Assembly: GCA_028870995.1 (NCBI GenBank)
Contig: JAGWOI010000005.1
Span: forward strand, 1-39,806
Origin: Candidatus Omnitrophota bacterium
Lineage (GTDB): Bacteria > Omnitrophota > Gorgyraeia > Zapsychrales > Fredricksoniimonadaceae
Direction of reading: 5' to 3'
Length of the DNA stretch: 39,806 bases
Shown here: positions 9,072 to 18,902 of the stretch, piece after piece
Numbering within the stretch: the stretch's first letter is position 1
How the letters are laid out: every line of letters begins with the position of its first letter
Notes under the pieces: generated by a model
Databases searched by the model: none
The model's input: the letters and a program-made list of their open reading frames with translations, nothing else
What the model was told of the DNA's origin: nothing
Translations under genes and position numbers: made by a program

Positions 9072-9302
9072 ATGGTCGCAGAAACGTTTATTATTTTGAC
9101 GGTCATGTTCATTGCTGTCATGGGACCGTCCATCGTCATTGCGGTGCTGGGTTATGCCGTCATCAAGGCCCTGGGGCGCAACCCTTCGGCGGCATCCAAG
9201 ATCTTTGTGGGCATGGCCATCATGCTGGTCTTTGTGGAGGCCATTTCCATTGTGGCGATCTTGATCATCTTTCAGTTATTCTCAACCAAGGGCGGACATT
9301 AG
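9072..9302 (+). CDS. atpE: F-type ATPase c subunit (copy 1)
   Basis: 76 aa. Two-helix hairpin proteolipid with a polar loop ALGRNPSAASKI, the usual R-x-P type contact with gamma/epsilon. Helix 2 carries the ion-binding carboxylate in LVFVEAISIVAIL. The context VEAIS resembles the H+-type VDAIP of E. coli more than the Na+-type ESTG of Ilyobacter, so proton coupling is more likely; this is inference. Helix 1 lacks the usual run of GxGxG. A clear ribosome-binding sequence (aaaggggac) precedes the ATG. Confidence 0.85.
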   Translation: MVAETFIILTVMFIAVMGPSIVIAVLGYAVIKALGRNPSAASKIFVGMAIMLVFVEAISIVAILIIFQLFSTKGGH

Positions 9303-9313
9303 AGGTTAAAAGG

Positions 9314-9556
9314 ATGGGGTTTAGGCATTGGTTTCAGGGTTTGCAGATGATCGGCGGGTTCCTGGTGGTGGTGGCGCTGCCGTGTTTTTATGTGGGGCTA
9401 TGGGGATCCAAAATGATCAACGACCTGGGCAATCATCCTTCCAGGGCCTTCAAGATCCAGGCGTCGGCCGGCTGGAAGATCTTACTGGTCGAAATCATTT
9501 CATTTGTCATGTTGATCGGCTGGTTCGTATTTTTATATAATCTCCAAAACGAGTGA
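9314..9556 (+). CDS. Second c-like subunit (paralogue of the preceding gene)
   Basis: 80 aa. Two membrane helices joined by the polar loop NDLGNHPSRAFKI, and helix 2 with a central Glu in ILLVEIISFVMLIGW. From the loop Leu-Gly to the Glu there are 23 residues, exactly as in the first c subunit, and LG, P-S, KI, VE and IS align. The Arg of the loop is replaced by His. It has a longer, aromatic N-terminus (MGFRHWFQG). It is probably a second ring component or a c-like assembly or stator protein. It is not an AtpI/AtpQ-type protein by this alignment, though that remains an alternative. Confidence 0.7.
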   Translation: MGFRHWFQGLQMIGGFLVVVALPCFYVGLWGSKMINDLGNHPSRAFKIQASAGWKILLVEIISFVMLIGWFVFLYNLQNE

Positions 9557-9564
9557 GGTTTCTT

Positions 9565-10317
9565 ATGGGTTGGAATTTGATCATCCAATTTTTGATTTTG
9601 ACGGTGGTGGTTTCCGGCGGGGTCATCTTCGCCCTGTACATGGTCCTGATCAGGACCGTCGACGGGGCCAAGCAGCGCCTGGACCGCGATGCCGAAGCCG
9701 CGCGCCAGCGCGAAGCGGAATTGAACCAAAAGATCAAGGAAGCGGACGCCGAATTGCAAAAGCGCAACAAGGAACTGGACATCATGGAAAAGAAGATGCG
9801 CCAGGAGCTGGAAGAAAGGATCACCAAGCAAAAAGAGGAGATCATCGGCAAGGCCCGTTCTGAAGCCGAAGAGATCATCAACAAGGCCCAGAACACCCGC
9901 GACCAGATCCGCCGGGAAATCGAGAAGACCATGGAAATAAGGATCATCGATTATGCCGCCAAGATCACCTCGGAAATACTCGGCCCCAAGGTGAGGGAGG
10001 GCTTGGACAAGGAATTGATCAAGGAATTCATCGATAGCTTAGGCAAGCTGGACATGTCCCGGATCAACGCCGACATCACGGCTGCGGAGGTGGTCTCCGC
10101 CACCCCTATCCCGGAGACCTTATTGGCCGATATTGCCAAAGTCTTTAAAACCAAGCTTTCCCGCGATATCAAATTAAACCCAAAGGTGGACCCGTCGGTG
10201 GTGGGTGGTGTCATGATGATGTTCGAGAGCCTGCAATTGGACGGCAGCCTGCAGAACGGCATTAAAGAGGCCGCCAACGCCTTAAAGCAGCAGGTGGAGA
10301 AGCAGTATTCGGCTTAA
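9565..10317 (+). CDS. atpF: F-type ATPase b subunit fused to the delta C-terminal region
   Basis: 250 aa from the ATG at 9565, chosen because GAGG lies 6 nt upstream; a GTG at 9553 overlapping the previous stop is possible. There is one N-terminal membrane helix (about residues 4-27), a long charged coiled coil (about 30-135, rich in KxxE patterns) and a C-terminal delta-like segment. The last includes DIKLNPKVDPSVVGGVMMMF and LDGSLQNGIKEAANALK, matching the end of AtpH. The six-helix N-terminal domain of delta is not evident. It forms the peripheral stalk joining membrane and head. b/delta-type proteins of about 250 aa also occur in alternate F-type ATPases. Confidence 0.85.
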   Translation: MGWNLIIQFLILTVVVSGGVIFALYMVLIRTVDGAKQRLDRDAEAARQREAELNQKIKEADAELQKRNKELDIMEKKMRQELEERITKQKEEIIGKARSEAEEIINKAQNTRDQIRREIEKTMEIRIIDYAAKITSEILGPKVREGLDKELIKEFIDSLGKLDMSRINADITAAEVVSATPIPETLLADIAKVFKTKLSRDIKLNPKVDPSVVGGVMMMFESLQLDGSLQNGIKEAANALKQQVEKQYSA

Positions 10318-10323
10318 AAAGAT

Positions 10324-11178
10324 ATGAGTAAGGCCAGCAAAGTCAAGGTTGAGGTGGCGGAAGTCCGGGACCTCGTGGATTTGATCCAGGTGCTCAAAGA
10401 CGTGGCGGACATGAAATATCACGCCCTGGCGGCCCAAAAGATCAAATTTAACCGTTTCAACGAATCGTTCACCGAATTTTTCAGCCTGGTCGGTTTTTCG
10501 CAGGTGGCGCATCCCTTGGTCACCAACAGTCTCCCAAGCTCGGTCATTTTGGTGGTCTCCACCGAGCGGGGCTTTGTGGGTGATTTAAACACGCGGGTGG
10601 TTTCCCGCGCCATGGAGGAAAAGGAAAAGAATCCCAGTGCCCAGTTCGTGGTCGTCGGTAAGAAGGGTATCATGAAACTGGAAGGGCTAGGCCAGAAGAT
10701 CCTTAAATCCTGGGAAGACATCGAAGACCGCGGGTTTTATGAAGTGGCGGTGGAGATCAAGACCTATCTGGTCAAGGAAGTGATGGAAGAACGGGTGGGC
10801 AAGGTGACGATTGTTTATCCCTGGCCCAAGGATTATACGGTGACCAAGCCCCGGTCGGTCAAGTTGCTGCCGTGCGAGGACCTTCTGCCTAAGCAGACCC
10901 AGACCGTGGAAAAATTCCGAGAGGTCATTGAGGAGTCGGATCCCGTGGACATGATCGGTTACCTGGCCGACCTGTGGTTATCGGCCAAGATTTATGAAAT
11001 TTTCTTTGATACGAACCTGGCTGCAGCCTCGGCCCAGACCCAGCAGCTGGACAGCAGCTTGGGCAAGATGCGCAAAGAGCGCGACGTGGTCAAATTGAAG
11101 TACCGTAAAGCCAAGCGCGGGGACATCGACAAGAGTTTGCGCGAGGTCTTCTCCGCCAGGATGATGGTGACTAAATAG
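10324..11178 (+). CDS. atpG: F-type ATPase gamma subunit
   Basis: 284 aa. Central rotor shaft. An N-terminal helix (about residues 10-50, with DVADMKYHALAAQKI) and a C-terminal helix (about 215-280, with LAAASAQTQQLDSSLGKM and the DKSLREVFSA end) frame the globular domain (VILVVSTERGFVGDLNTRV, the Rossmann-like part with the usual GLCG replaced by GFVG). Divergent in detail, but the topology and length match AtpG. It is 6 nt after atpF and 12 nt before atpD. Confidence 0.9.
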   Translation: MSKASKVKVEVAEVRDLVDLIQVLKDVADMKYHALAAQKIKFNRFNESFTEFFSLVGFSQVAHPLVTNSLPSSVILVVSTERGFVGDLNTRVVSRAMEEKEKNPSAQFVVVGKKGIMKLEGLGQKILKSWEDIEDRGFYEVAVEIKTYLVKEVMEERVGKVTIVYPWPKDYTVTKPRSVKLLPCEDLLPKQTQTVEKFREVIEESDPVDMIGYLADLWLSAKIYEIFFDTNLAAASAQTQQLDSSLGKMRKERDVVKLKYRKAKRGDIDKSLREVFSARMMVTK

Positions 11179-11187
11179 GAGTCTTAA

Positions 11188-12630
<1,443 letters not shown>

Positions 12631-12646
12631 CCCATGGGGTGTTCCT

Positions 12647-14407
12647 ATGTACAAGCCAGTAGCCAACAAAATTCTCGTCGATGTCCTGGTCAAGTCCGGG
12701 CTTGTTAGCCCGGACGATGCCCAGGCCTACATCCAGAACGCCCGTCAGGAACACAAAAATCTCAACAGCTACCTGATCCGCCACGGGATCCTCACCGAAC
12801 GCGAGATCATCGAAGCCCTCTCCAGGGAACTCAACCTGCCGGTCGTTGATTTAAAGGCCAGGGAGGTCCCGCAGGCGGTGATCGACCGCGTGCCGGTGAA
12901 ATTCGCCTCCTTTTATAAGTTTATGCCGGTGGCCATCGAAGGCAATGAGTTGACCCTGGCTATTGCCTCGCCGCTGGATGTCCGCATGGAAGACGACATC
13001 CGGGTGTATTTGGGGCTGGAACCCAAGGAGGTGCTGGCCCTGCGCAGCGATATCGATGAGGCCCTGAAAAAATATTACGGTCTTGCTTCGGACACCATTG
13101 ACCGCATCCTTACCAAGGACCCCACCAAGCGCAGGAACGGCGGCGAAGAAGCCTGGGTCGAGGACATTGAGAAAAAAAGCGAAGACCCGTCAGTTGCCAA
13201 GCTGGTCAACCAGATCATCCTGGAGGCCTATCAGAAAAGGGCCACCGACATCCATATCGAGCCCTACCGCGACCGCATGCGCCTGCGCTACCGCATCGAC
13301 GGGGTGCTGATGGACGCCAACCTGCCTCCCGAAGCCAGGCATTTCATGCTGCCCATGATCTCGCGCATCAAGATCATGTCGAATTTGAGCATCACGGAAA
13401 GAAGGCTGCCGCAGGACGGATCGACGGTGGTGCGCACCAAGGACCAGGATCTGGACCTGCGCATTTCCACCATGCCGGCCCTGCGGGGCGAGAGCATGGT
13501 CATCCGTATTCTGCCCACCAAGGCCATGCGCACCAGGCTGGAGGACTTGGGGTTGAACCAATCCAACGCCCGCAAATTCAGGGAACTGATCGCAGCCTCC
13601 CACGGCATCATTTTTGTCACCGGACCGACGGGCAGCGGCAAGACGACGACCCTCTACGCCTGCCTGCACGAGATCAACAGCGCGGACCAGAAGATCATCA
13701 CCATCGAAGATCCCGTTGAATACGAAATGGACGGGGTCACCCAGATCCAGATCAATTCCAAATTGAATTTCAGTTTTGCCGACGGCTTGCGCAATATCCT
13801 GCGCCACGACCCGGACATCATCATGGTGGGCGAGGTGCGTGATTTGGAGACCGCGGAAATCGCCATCCGCACGGCCCTGACCGGCCATCTGGTCTTCTCG
13901 ACCCTGCACACCAATGACGCCGCCAGCAGCATCACCCGTTTGATCGACATGGGGGTGGAGCCATATCTCGTGGCTTCTTCCGTCGAAGCTTTCGTGGCCC
14001 AGCGCCTGGTGCGCCTGATCTGTCCCCAATGCAAGGAAGAGGACGCCAAGGTGCTCGATGCCGTCCTCCAGGAAATGGGCAGGTCGCTTAAAATGCCGCC
14101 GGAGTCCATCAAGGTCTATCGCGGCCGGGGCTGCGAGGTGTGCAACAATACGGGTTATTACGGCCGTACCGCGATCTATGAAATTTTGCATATGGATGAA
14201 ACCATCCGTTCGATGATGACCCATAAGCCCAGCATGGAGAAGATCAAGCGTATGGCCATGAAAAACGGCATGGCCACCTTAAGGCAAAACGGCTGGCAAT
14301 GCGTGGCCGCGGGCATCACGACGGTGGAAGAGGTTCTGTATGTCAGCTCCAAGGATGACTGGTCCGCTCCGGGGGAAATACCGGCGGCGGGTGTACTGAC
14401 GGTTTAA
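12647..14407 (+). CDS. gspE: Type II secretion/type IV pilus assembly ATPase
   Basis: 586 aa. Cytoplasmic hexameric ATPase that powers pseudopilus assembly. Two N-terminal MshEN-type parts (from about residue 5, with YLIRHGILTEREI and LPVVDLKAREVP) precede the ATPase core. Core motifs are Walker A GPTGSGKTTT (about residue 326), Walker B IIMVGEVRD (about 391), the His box HLVFSTLHTNDA and the zinc tetracysteine CPQC...CEVC (about residues 459 and 495). Full length for the family. Because gspG/I/J/K follow, the T2SS name is preferred to PilB. The start is the ATG at 12647. Confidence 0.95.
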   Translation: MYKPVANKILVDVLVKSGLVSPDDAQAYIQNARQEHKNLNSYLIRHGILTEREIIEALSRELNLPVVDLKAREVPQAVIDRVPVKFASFYKFMPVAIEGNELTLAIASPLDVRMEDDIRVYLGLEPKEVLALRSDIDEALKKYYGLASDTIDRILTKDPTKRRNGGEEAWVEDIEKKSEDPSVAKLVNQIILEAYQKRATDIHIEPYRDRMRLRYRIDGVLMDANLPPEARHFMLPMISRIKIMSNLSITERRLPQDGSTVVRTKDQDLDLRISTMPALRGESMVIRILPTKAMRTRLEDLGLNQSNARKFRELIAASHGIIFVTGPTGSGKTTTLYACLHEINSADQKIITIEDPVEYEMDGVTQIQINSKLNFSFADGLRNILRHDPDIIMVGEVRDLETAEIAIRTALTGHLVFSTLHTNDAASSITRLIDMGVEPYLVASSVEAFVAQRLVRLICPQCKEEDAKVLDAVLQEMGRSLKMPPESIKVYRGRGCEVCNNTGYYGRTAIYEILHMDETIRSMMTHKPSMEKIKRMAMKNGMATLRQNGWQCVAAGITTVEEVLYVSSKDDWSAPGEIPAAGVLTV

Positions 14408-14411
14408 AGAT

Positions 14412-15620
14412 ATGCCTTCCTATATTTACAAAGCCAAAAAAGATGCGGTCAATGCCATTACCGGTCAGATAAGCGCCCAAACCCAGGAAGACGCTTTGGA
14501 ATTCATCAACCAGCTGGGGCTTATCCCGGTGTCCATTGAAGAAAGCAACGCCCAGGGCGTCCTGTTCCGCAATATCCGCGAAGTCAGGATCAGGGGCCAG
14601 GAGTTGTATCTTTTCAGCAAGCAGCTGGCTAGCCTTCTTAAATCCGGCCTGACGCTGCTTAAGGCTTTGGAAATCCTGTCGCAGCAGTGCAAGAACGTAT
14701 ATTTTGCCAGGGTCATCAGCGAGATCGCCATCGGCGTCAAGAGCGGCCGCGCTTTTTCCGCCTGCCTCGCGGATTATCCGGCCATATTCATGCCCTTGTT
14801 CGTGGCCCAGGTGTCCGCGGGTGAGGAGATGGGCAAGCTGCGCCAGATGCTTAACAGTGTCGCAGATTTTCTCAAGGCCCAGGATGAATTTTCCACCAAG
14901 GTCCGCAATGCTTGTGTTTACCCGGCATTCATGCTGGTGGTGGGCGTATCGACGGTGATTTTCATCCTTAGTTTTGTCATGCCCAAACTGGCCGTGATCT
15001 TCATGCAGGCCGGACAAGCCTTGCCCTGGCCGACACGGGTGGTGATGGCGGTCAGTCATTTCTTTAAATTTTACGGCTTGTGGGCCTTGGCGGCCATGGC
15101 CCTTGGCATTGCCGCTTTCAACCGGTGGCGGAAAACGGCTTTGGGTTCCATTGCGGTGGGCCAGTTTCTGCTAAATATTCCGTATGTGAGGGATTTTGTC
15201 TTAAAGGTCGACCTGGCCCGCTTTACCAGGACCCTGTCGCTGCTTTTGGAAAGCGGATTGACCATCATCCGTTCCATTGAAATGGCAATCCCCACCATGC
15301 ACAACCCGCAGTTGAAAGCGGACCTGCGCATGAGCATCCAGGGCCTGACGGGGGGCGAGGGCTTGGGTCATGCTTTAAGCCGTTCCGGTTTAATACCGCC
15401 CCTCATGGTTCAGCTGGTTACCGTTGGCGAGGAGTCAGGCTCGCTGCAGGACGCCCTGAAGGACATCGCCGAGGGATATGAGTCCGAGATCAGCGAAACC
15501 ACCAAATTGATCACGACCGTCCTTGAGCCGGTCATGATCGTGGTGGTGGGCGGGGTGGTGGGCTTCATCGTCTTTGCCATGCTGCTGCCCATCTTCTCCA
15601 TGGATATCATGGCCCGCTAG
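14412..15620 (+). CDS. gspF: Type II secretion inner-membrane platform protein
   Basis: 402 aa. Polytopic platform protein contacting GspE. It shows the N-terminal YIYKAKKDAVNAITGQI segment and two repeated T2SSF domains, each with a QLASLLKSGLTLLKALEIL-like motif (first near residue 73, second near 275 as FTRTLSLLLESGLTIIRSIE). Membrane helices lie near residues 175-200, 220-240 and 372-398. Starts 4 nt after gspE. Confidence 0.95.
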   Translation: MPSYIYKAKKDAVNAITGQISAQTQEDALEFINQLGLIPVSIEESNAQGVLFRNIREVRIRGQELYLFSKQLASLLKSGLTLLKALEILSQQCKNVYFARVISEIAIGVKSGRAFSACLADYPAIFMPLFVAQVSAGEEMGKLRQMLNSVADFLKAQDEFSTKVRNACVYPAFMLVVGVSTVIFILSFVMPKLAVIFMQAGQALPWPTRVVMAVSHFFKFYGLWALAAMALGIAAFNRWRKTALGSIAVGQFLLNIPYVRDFVLKVDLARFTRTLSLLLESGLTIIRSIEMAIPTMHNPQLKADLRMSIQGLTGGEGLGHALSRSGLIPPLMVQLVTVGEESGSLQDALKDIAEGYESEISETTKLITTVLEPVMIVVVGGVVGFIVFAMLLPIFSMDIMAR

Positions 15621-16459
15621 TGAGACCGCTAGTTTTATCCGCCATATTATTTCTCACCGTACAGGCTAACGCGCCAGCCGATATCGACGCTTCGTTTGCG
15701 CCGCCCGGCTGGCAGCAGTTTCAGGGCGATCATTTTGTGGTGCTTTGCCCTCCCGGCGACACCCAGGATTTCGCCAACGATGTCCTCAATCACGCCGAGG
15801 ATTATTACCATGATATCGCCGACGATATCGGCTATTCCCGTTACCGCAATTTTTGGACGTGGAATGACCGTGTGAAGATCGTCCTTTTCCAGGACCAGGC
15901 AGCGTACGTCCGCTTGACCGGCAAGCCGGCCTGGTCCGGCGGGTTTGCCTCCGAGCACTCCAGGCTTTTTAAAACCAGGGTCATTGTCAGTTATAAGGGG
16001 CAGCCCAATTTCATCAACGTGATCCTGCCCCACGAGATCACGCACCTGATCTTGCATGATTTCATCGGCTTCGGCCGTCCCGTGCCCAGGTTTTTCGACG
16101 AGGGGGTGGCCCAGCTGGAACAAAAGGACGACAGCCTGCAGCATATGGATGTGATGGCCAGGATGATCCTGGAGGGCAAAATCATCCCTTTGTCTGATCT
16201 ACCTGATTTTGACCTGATGGCCCATCAAAACGATCCTCAGATCGTATCGATTTTTTATGTAGAAAGTCTTTACATTGTCGACTTTTTGGTTAAAACTTAT
16301 GGTAAAGATTCCTTCAAAGAATTGTGCCGTCATTTAAGGGACGGCGAGGATTTTCGGCAGGCCCTTAAAAGTTCCTATTATCCGACCCTTGATTCCATGC
16401 GCAGCCTGCAGGAAAAGTGGGTGGAGTACGCCAAACAGTATTTTTACGAGGATAAATAA
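15620..16459 (+). CDS. Exported HEXXH metallopeptidase (peptidase MA-like)
   Basis: 279 aa. The GTG start at 15620 overlaps the last base of gspF. A signal peptide (LVLSAILFLTVQANA) is followed by a gluzincin-type active site: LPHEITHLILHDF (zinc His-Glu-x-x-His) and, some 20 residues later, FFDEGVAQLEQ, whose Glu is the likely third ligand. The arrangement fits the peptidase MA/DUF-type families. It acts in the periplasm or outside. Its place between gspF and gspG is unusual and suggests that it processes a protein linked to this secretion machine, or is itself a substrate; that is inference. Confidence 0.8.
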   Translation: MRPLVLSAILFLTVQANAPADIDASFAPPGWQQFQGDHFVVLCPPGDTQDFANDVLNHAEDYYHDIADDIGYSRYRNFWTWNDRVKIVLFQDQAAYVRLTGKPAWSGGFASEHSRLFKTRVIVSYKGQPNFINVILPHEITHLILHDFIGFGRPVPRFFDEGVAQLEQKDDSLQHMDVMARMILEGKIIPLSDLPDFDLMAHQNDPQIVSIFYVESLYIVDFLVKTYGKDSFKELCRHLRDGEDFRQALKSSYYPTLDSMRSLQEKWVEYAKQYFYEDK

Positions 16460-16460
16460 T

Positions 16461-16865
16461 ATGAGAAAATTTTCGAGAGACGCCTTTACCCTGGTTGAAA
16501 TCATGCTGGTTGTGATCATCATCGGCGCTTTGGCTGCGATGATCATCCCGCGTCTCTCGGGCCGGGGGGAAGAGGCCAAGGTTAAGGTGGCCAAGACGGA
16601 CATCGACGCCAACATCGCCACCGCCTTAAAGCTCTATGAATTGGACAACGGTTCCTTCCCCACGACCGAACAGGGCCTGCAGGCCCTGCGCGTCAAGCCC
16701 ACCACCAACCCCATCCCCGAAAACTGGAATGGTCCTTATATCGAGAAAGACCCTCTCGATCCTTGGGGCCATCCTTACATTTACGCGTCTCCCGGCGTGC
16801 ACCGTCCCGATTATGACCTCTCCTCGAAAGGAAACAATGGGACTGAGATCAGCAACTGGCAATAA
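16461..16865 (+). CDS. gspG: Major pseudopilin
   Basis: 134 aa from the ATG at 16461; an upstream in-frame ATG at 16389 would add 24 residues and bury the leader. Type III signal MRKFSRDA/FTLVEIMLVVIIIGALAAMI with Glu at +5. Position -1 is Ala rather than the usual Gly. The C-terminal DPWGHPYIYASPG and the ISNW end match the T2SG calcium-binding fold. It forms the pseudopilus shaft. It sits 1 nt after the metallopeptidase stop. Confidence 0.93.
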   Translation: MRKFSRDAFTLVEIMLVVIIIGALAAMIIPRLSGRGEEAKVKVAKTDIDANIATALKLYELDNGSFPTTEQGLQALRVKPTTNPIPENWNGPYIEKDPLDPWGHPYIYASPGVHRPDYDLSSKGNNGTEISNWQ

Positions 16866-17244
16866 CCGCTCAGGCTTTACCTTCGTCGAAGTCATGGTGG
16901 CCCTGGTGGTTTTGTGCGGCGGGATCGTGCTCATCTACAAATCCTTTTTTTTATGCGCGGATTACCTGAATAATCTGACCTGCCGCCTTTACGCCTCAAG
17001 CCTCCTGGATGAAAAAATCGGCCGCATCACCCGGGCCTTTGCCGAATGGCCTGCCAAGGAGCTCAATTTCGGCAGCAACACCGTCACTTTGGACATCAAC
17101 CATAAGCCGGTCGTGTTTAATTACGATGTCAGCCTGGCGCCTTTAAGCGACGTCACAAGCGTCTGGGAGGCGGACGTTAAGCTCTCTTGGGTGGATGGGC
17201 CAAGGCACATGCAAATGCACCGCAGTGTGTACATGATGAGATGA
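16837..17244 (+). CDS. gspI: Minor pseudopilin, GspI-like
   Basis: 135 aa. The ATG at 16837, with AAAGGA just upstream, overlaps the end of gspG by 29 nt. Prepilin leader SG/FTFVEVMVALVVLCGGIVL, with Gly -1 and Glu +5, then a short globular domain. The GspI assignment rests on gene order G-I-J-K and small size; gspV/pilV-like naming is possible. Confidence 0.8.
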   Translation: MGLRSATGNNRSGFTFVEVMVALVVLCGGIVLIYKSFFLCADYLNNLTCRLYASSLLDEKIGRITRAFAEWPAKELNFGSNTVTLDINHKPVVFNYDVSLAPLSDVTSVWEADVKLSWVDGPRHMQMHRSVYMMR

Positions 17245-17840
17245 AAAAACACCGCCGCGGATTTACCTTAGTCGAAATACTCCTGGTGTCGGCCATGTTC
17301 GCCCTCATCAGCCTCGCCGTCTTTAATGCATTCTCCAACGGTTTTAAACTTTGGGCCCGCGGCCAGCATGTCATGCTCGAGGGAGACATCGCCATTTTCA
17401 TGGACCGCCTGGGTCAGGACCTGCGCCAGACCGTGACGATCAGCGGCATCCCTTTCAAAGGCAACAGCACCGACATAGCGTTCCCGGCCATCATCAGGGC
17501 CCCGGCTGACGCCAATTCTTCCCGTGCTGCTGAGGGGGTGGTGCGCCAGATTGGTGCGGTGCGCTACCGTTTCGATCCGGGCGAGAAAAAGATCTATCGT
17601 TACCAGGCGGTGTACGGCCAGGCCCTCAAGGGGGAGTGGTCCGATCCCGTCCAGGTGGCGGGCCTGATCGAAGACATTACGGTGCGCTATTATTTCAAGA
17701 CCGGCAAAGCCGTCGAGGTCAAGGAAATGACCGACCAGGGCCTTCCCATGGGCCTCATGGTCGATGTGGAATATCTGGTGGACGGCCAGCCCATGCACAT
17801 GCGGCGCTTCTTTGTCATTCCTGTCGGGGGAGGCCTATGA
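17241..17840 (+). CDS. gspJ: Minor pseudopilin, GspJ-like
   Basis: 199 aa. The ATG at 17241 overlaps the previous stop (ATGA). Leader KKHRRG/FTLVEILLVSAMFALISLAV. The globular part contains FMDRLGQDLRQTV and a segment around AVRYRFDPGEKKIYRYQAVY, typical of GspJ. Pseudopilus tip component expected to bind GspI and GspK. Confidence 0.85.
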   Translation: MKKHRRGFTLVEILLVSAMFALISLAVFNAFSNGFKLWARGQHVMLEGDIAIFMDRLGQDLRQTVTISGIPFKGNSTDIAFPAIIRAPADANSSRAAEGVVRQIGAVRYRFDPGEKKIYRYQAVYGQALKGEWSDPVQVAGLIEDITVRYYFKTGKAVEVKEMTDQGLPMGLMVDVEYLVDGQPMHMRRFFVIPVGGGL

Positions 17841-18835
17841 GGGGCCGGCGCGGGATGGTCCTTATTTTCGCCTTGTGGGTCCTGGGCATCCTGACCATCC
17901 TGGCGGTCAGTGTGGCGGCGGGGATCCGCCAGAAAATATTCCTGGTGGAGCGCCTTGACGAGATCAGCCGGATGGATTACCTCATGGAGTCCGCGGTCAA
18001 AAAGGCGGCCGGCTATATTCACGGCCAGATGGAGGTTTCCAGTTTTCAGTTCACGCCGGGGCTGAAGATGGACCTGCTCAATAATACCAATGAACTGTCC
18101 AACATCACCCTGGGGCACGATACGGCCGGCGTCGGTTATGTGTCTGGATCGTCGCTGCATTGGGGGGTTACGGATGAGGAAAGCAAGATCAACCTGAATA
18201 AAACCGATCCTCTGACCCTGGCCAATCTGCTGGAAAACGTCTTGTCCTTCAGCCAGGAAAACGCCCAGAAGCTGGCCGATGCGCTGTTGGACTGGCGGCA
18301 GTACGGCCAGGGCGAACTCAATGGTTTTTACAGCGAGGACTATTATTCCAACCTGGAACACCCTTACCCTAAGAAGAGCGCCGATTATGAGACCCTCGAT
18401 GAGATGCTCCTGGTCAAAGGCATGACCAGGTCGATCTACGAGAAGCTCATCAACTATGTGACCATTTACGGGACAGGCGCCGTGAACATCAATACGGCCC
18501 CGAAAGAAGTCCTCGAGGCTGTGGGGCTTCCGGAGACGGTCGTTGAGAAGATCCTGACCGTGCGCCGGGGCAAGGACGGCATCGAGGCCACCGGCGATGA
18601 TTACGTGTTCGCCAGGACTTTTGAGATTGCGGCCGACGTCAACGCGTTGGTGCCCCTGACGCTGGATGAGGCGCGCGCCATCGATGCGGTCAATAGGCGC
18701 GGGGTATTGACCACGATGTCTTATTATTACTCCATCCGGGCGACGGGCAAATTATCCAGCCGCACCACACTCAAGACGGTGCGGGCCGTTTATTCGTCCC
18801 AGGAGGACAAGATTATTTATTGGAACGAGGCTTAA
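17837..18835 (+). CDS. gspK: Minor pseudopilin, GspK
   Basis: 332 aa. The ATG at 17837 overlaps the gspJ stop by 4 nt. The leader is RRG/MVLIFALWVLGILTIL, with no Glu at +5, as is usual for GspK. The body has DEESKINLNKTD and VNINTAPKEVLEAVGL, a helix-hairpin-helix-like motif typical of the GspK alpha domain. Caps the pseudopilus tip with GspI and GspJ. Last gene before a 67-nt gap. Confidence 0.92.
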   Translation: MRGRRGMVLIFALWVLGILTILAVSVAAGIRQKIFLVERLDEISRMDYLMESAVKKAAGYIHGQMEVSSFQFTPGLKMDLLNNTNELSNITLGHDTAGVGYVSGSSLHWGVTDEESKINLNKTDPLTLANLLENVLSFSQENAQKLADALLDWRQYGQGELNGFYSEDYYSNLEHPYPKKSADYETLDEMLLVKGMTRSIYEKLINYVTIYGTGAVNINTAPKEVLEAVGLPETVVEKILTVRRGKDGIEATGDDYVFARTFEIAADVNALVPLTLDEARAIDAVNRRGVLTTMSYYYSIRATGKLSSRTTLKTVRAVYSSQEDKIIYWNEA

Positions 18836-18874
18836 AAAAAATTTTTTTCTGATAGTGTCGGAAAAAAAAGCAGC

Positions 18875-18880
18875 TATAAT
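18875..18880 (+). promoter_or_regulatory. Possible -10 box upstream of gspL
   Basis: A perfect TATAAT lies 23 nt before the gspL ATG, in the only sizeable gap of the T2SS operon. I see no good -35 at the right distance, so this is only a candidate internal promoter. Confidence 0.3.
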
Positions 18881-18902
18881 AAATTTACATCATGGGGTAT
18901 AA

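Noticed and set aside
13190-14224. 344-aa minus-strand open frame over gspE (also 11443-12372 over atpD)
   Set aside because: His/Gln-rich translations typical of antisense frames of conserved ATPases.
16389-16460. Longer start for gspG
   Set aside because: It would place 24 residues before the prepilin leader and overlap the upstream gene; ATG 16461 gives the normal short leader.
18834-18848. A-run/T-run after gspK as a terminator
   Set aside because: Only A/T pairs and no GC stem, so termination is unlikely. It may simply be an AT-rich promoter region.
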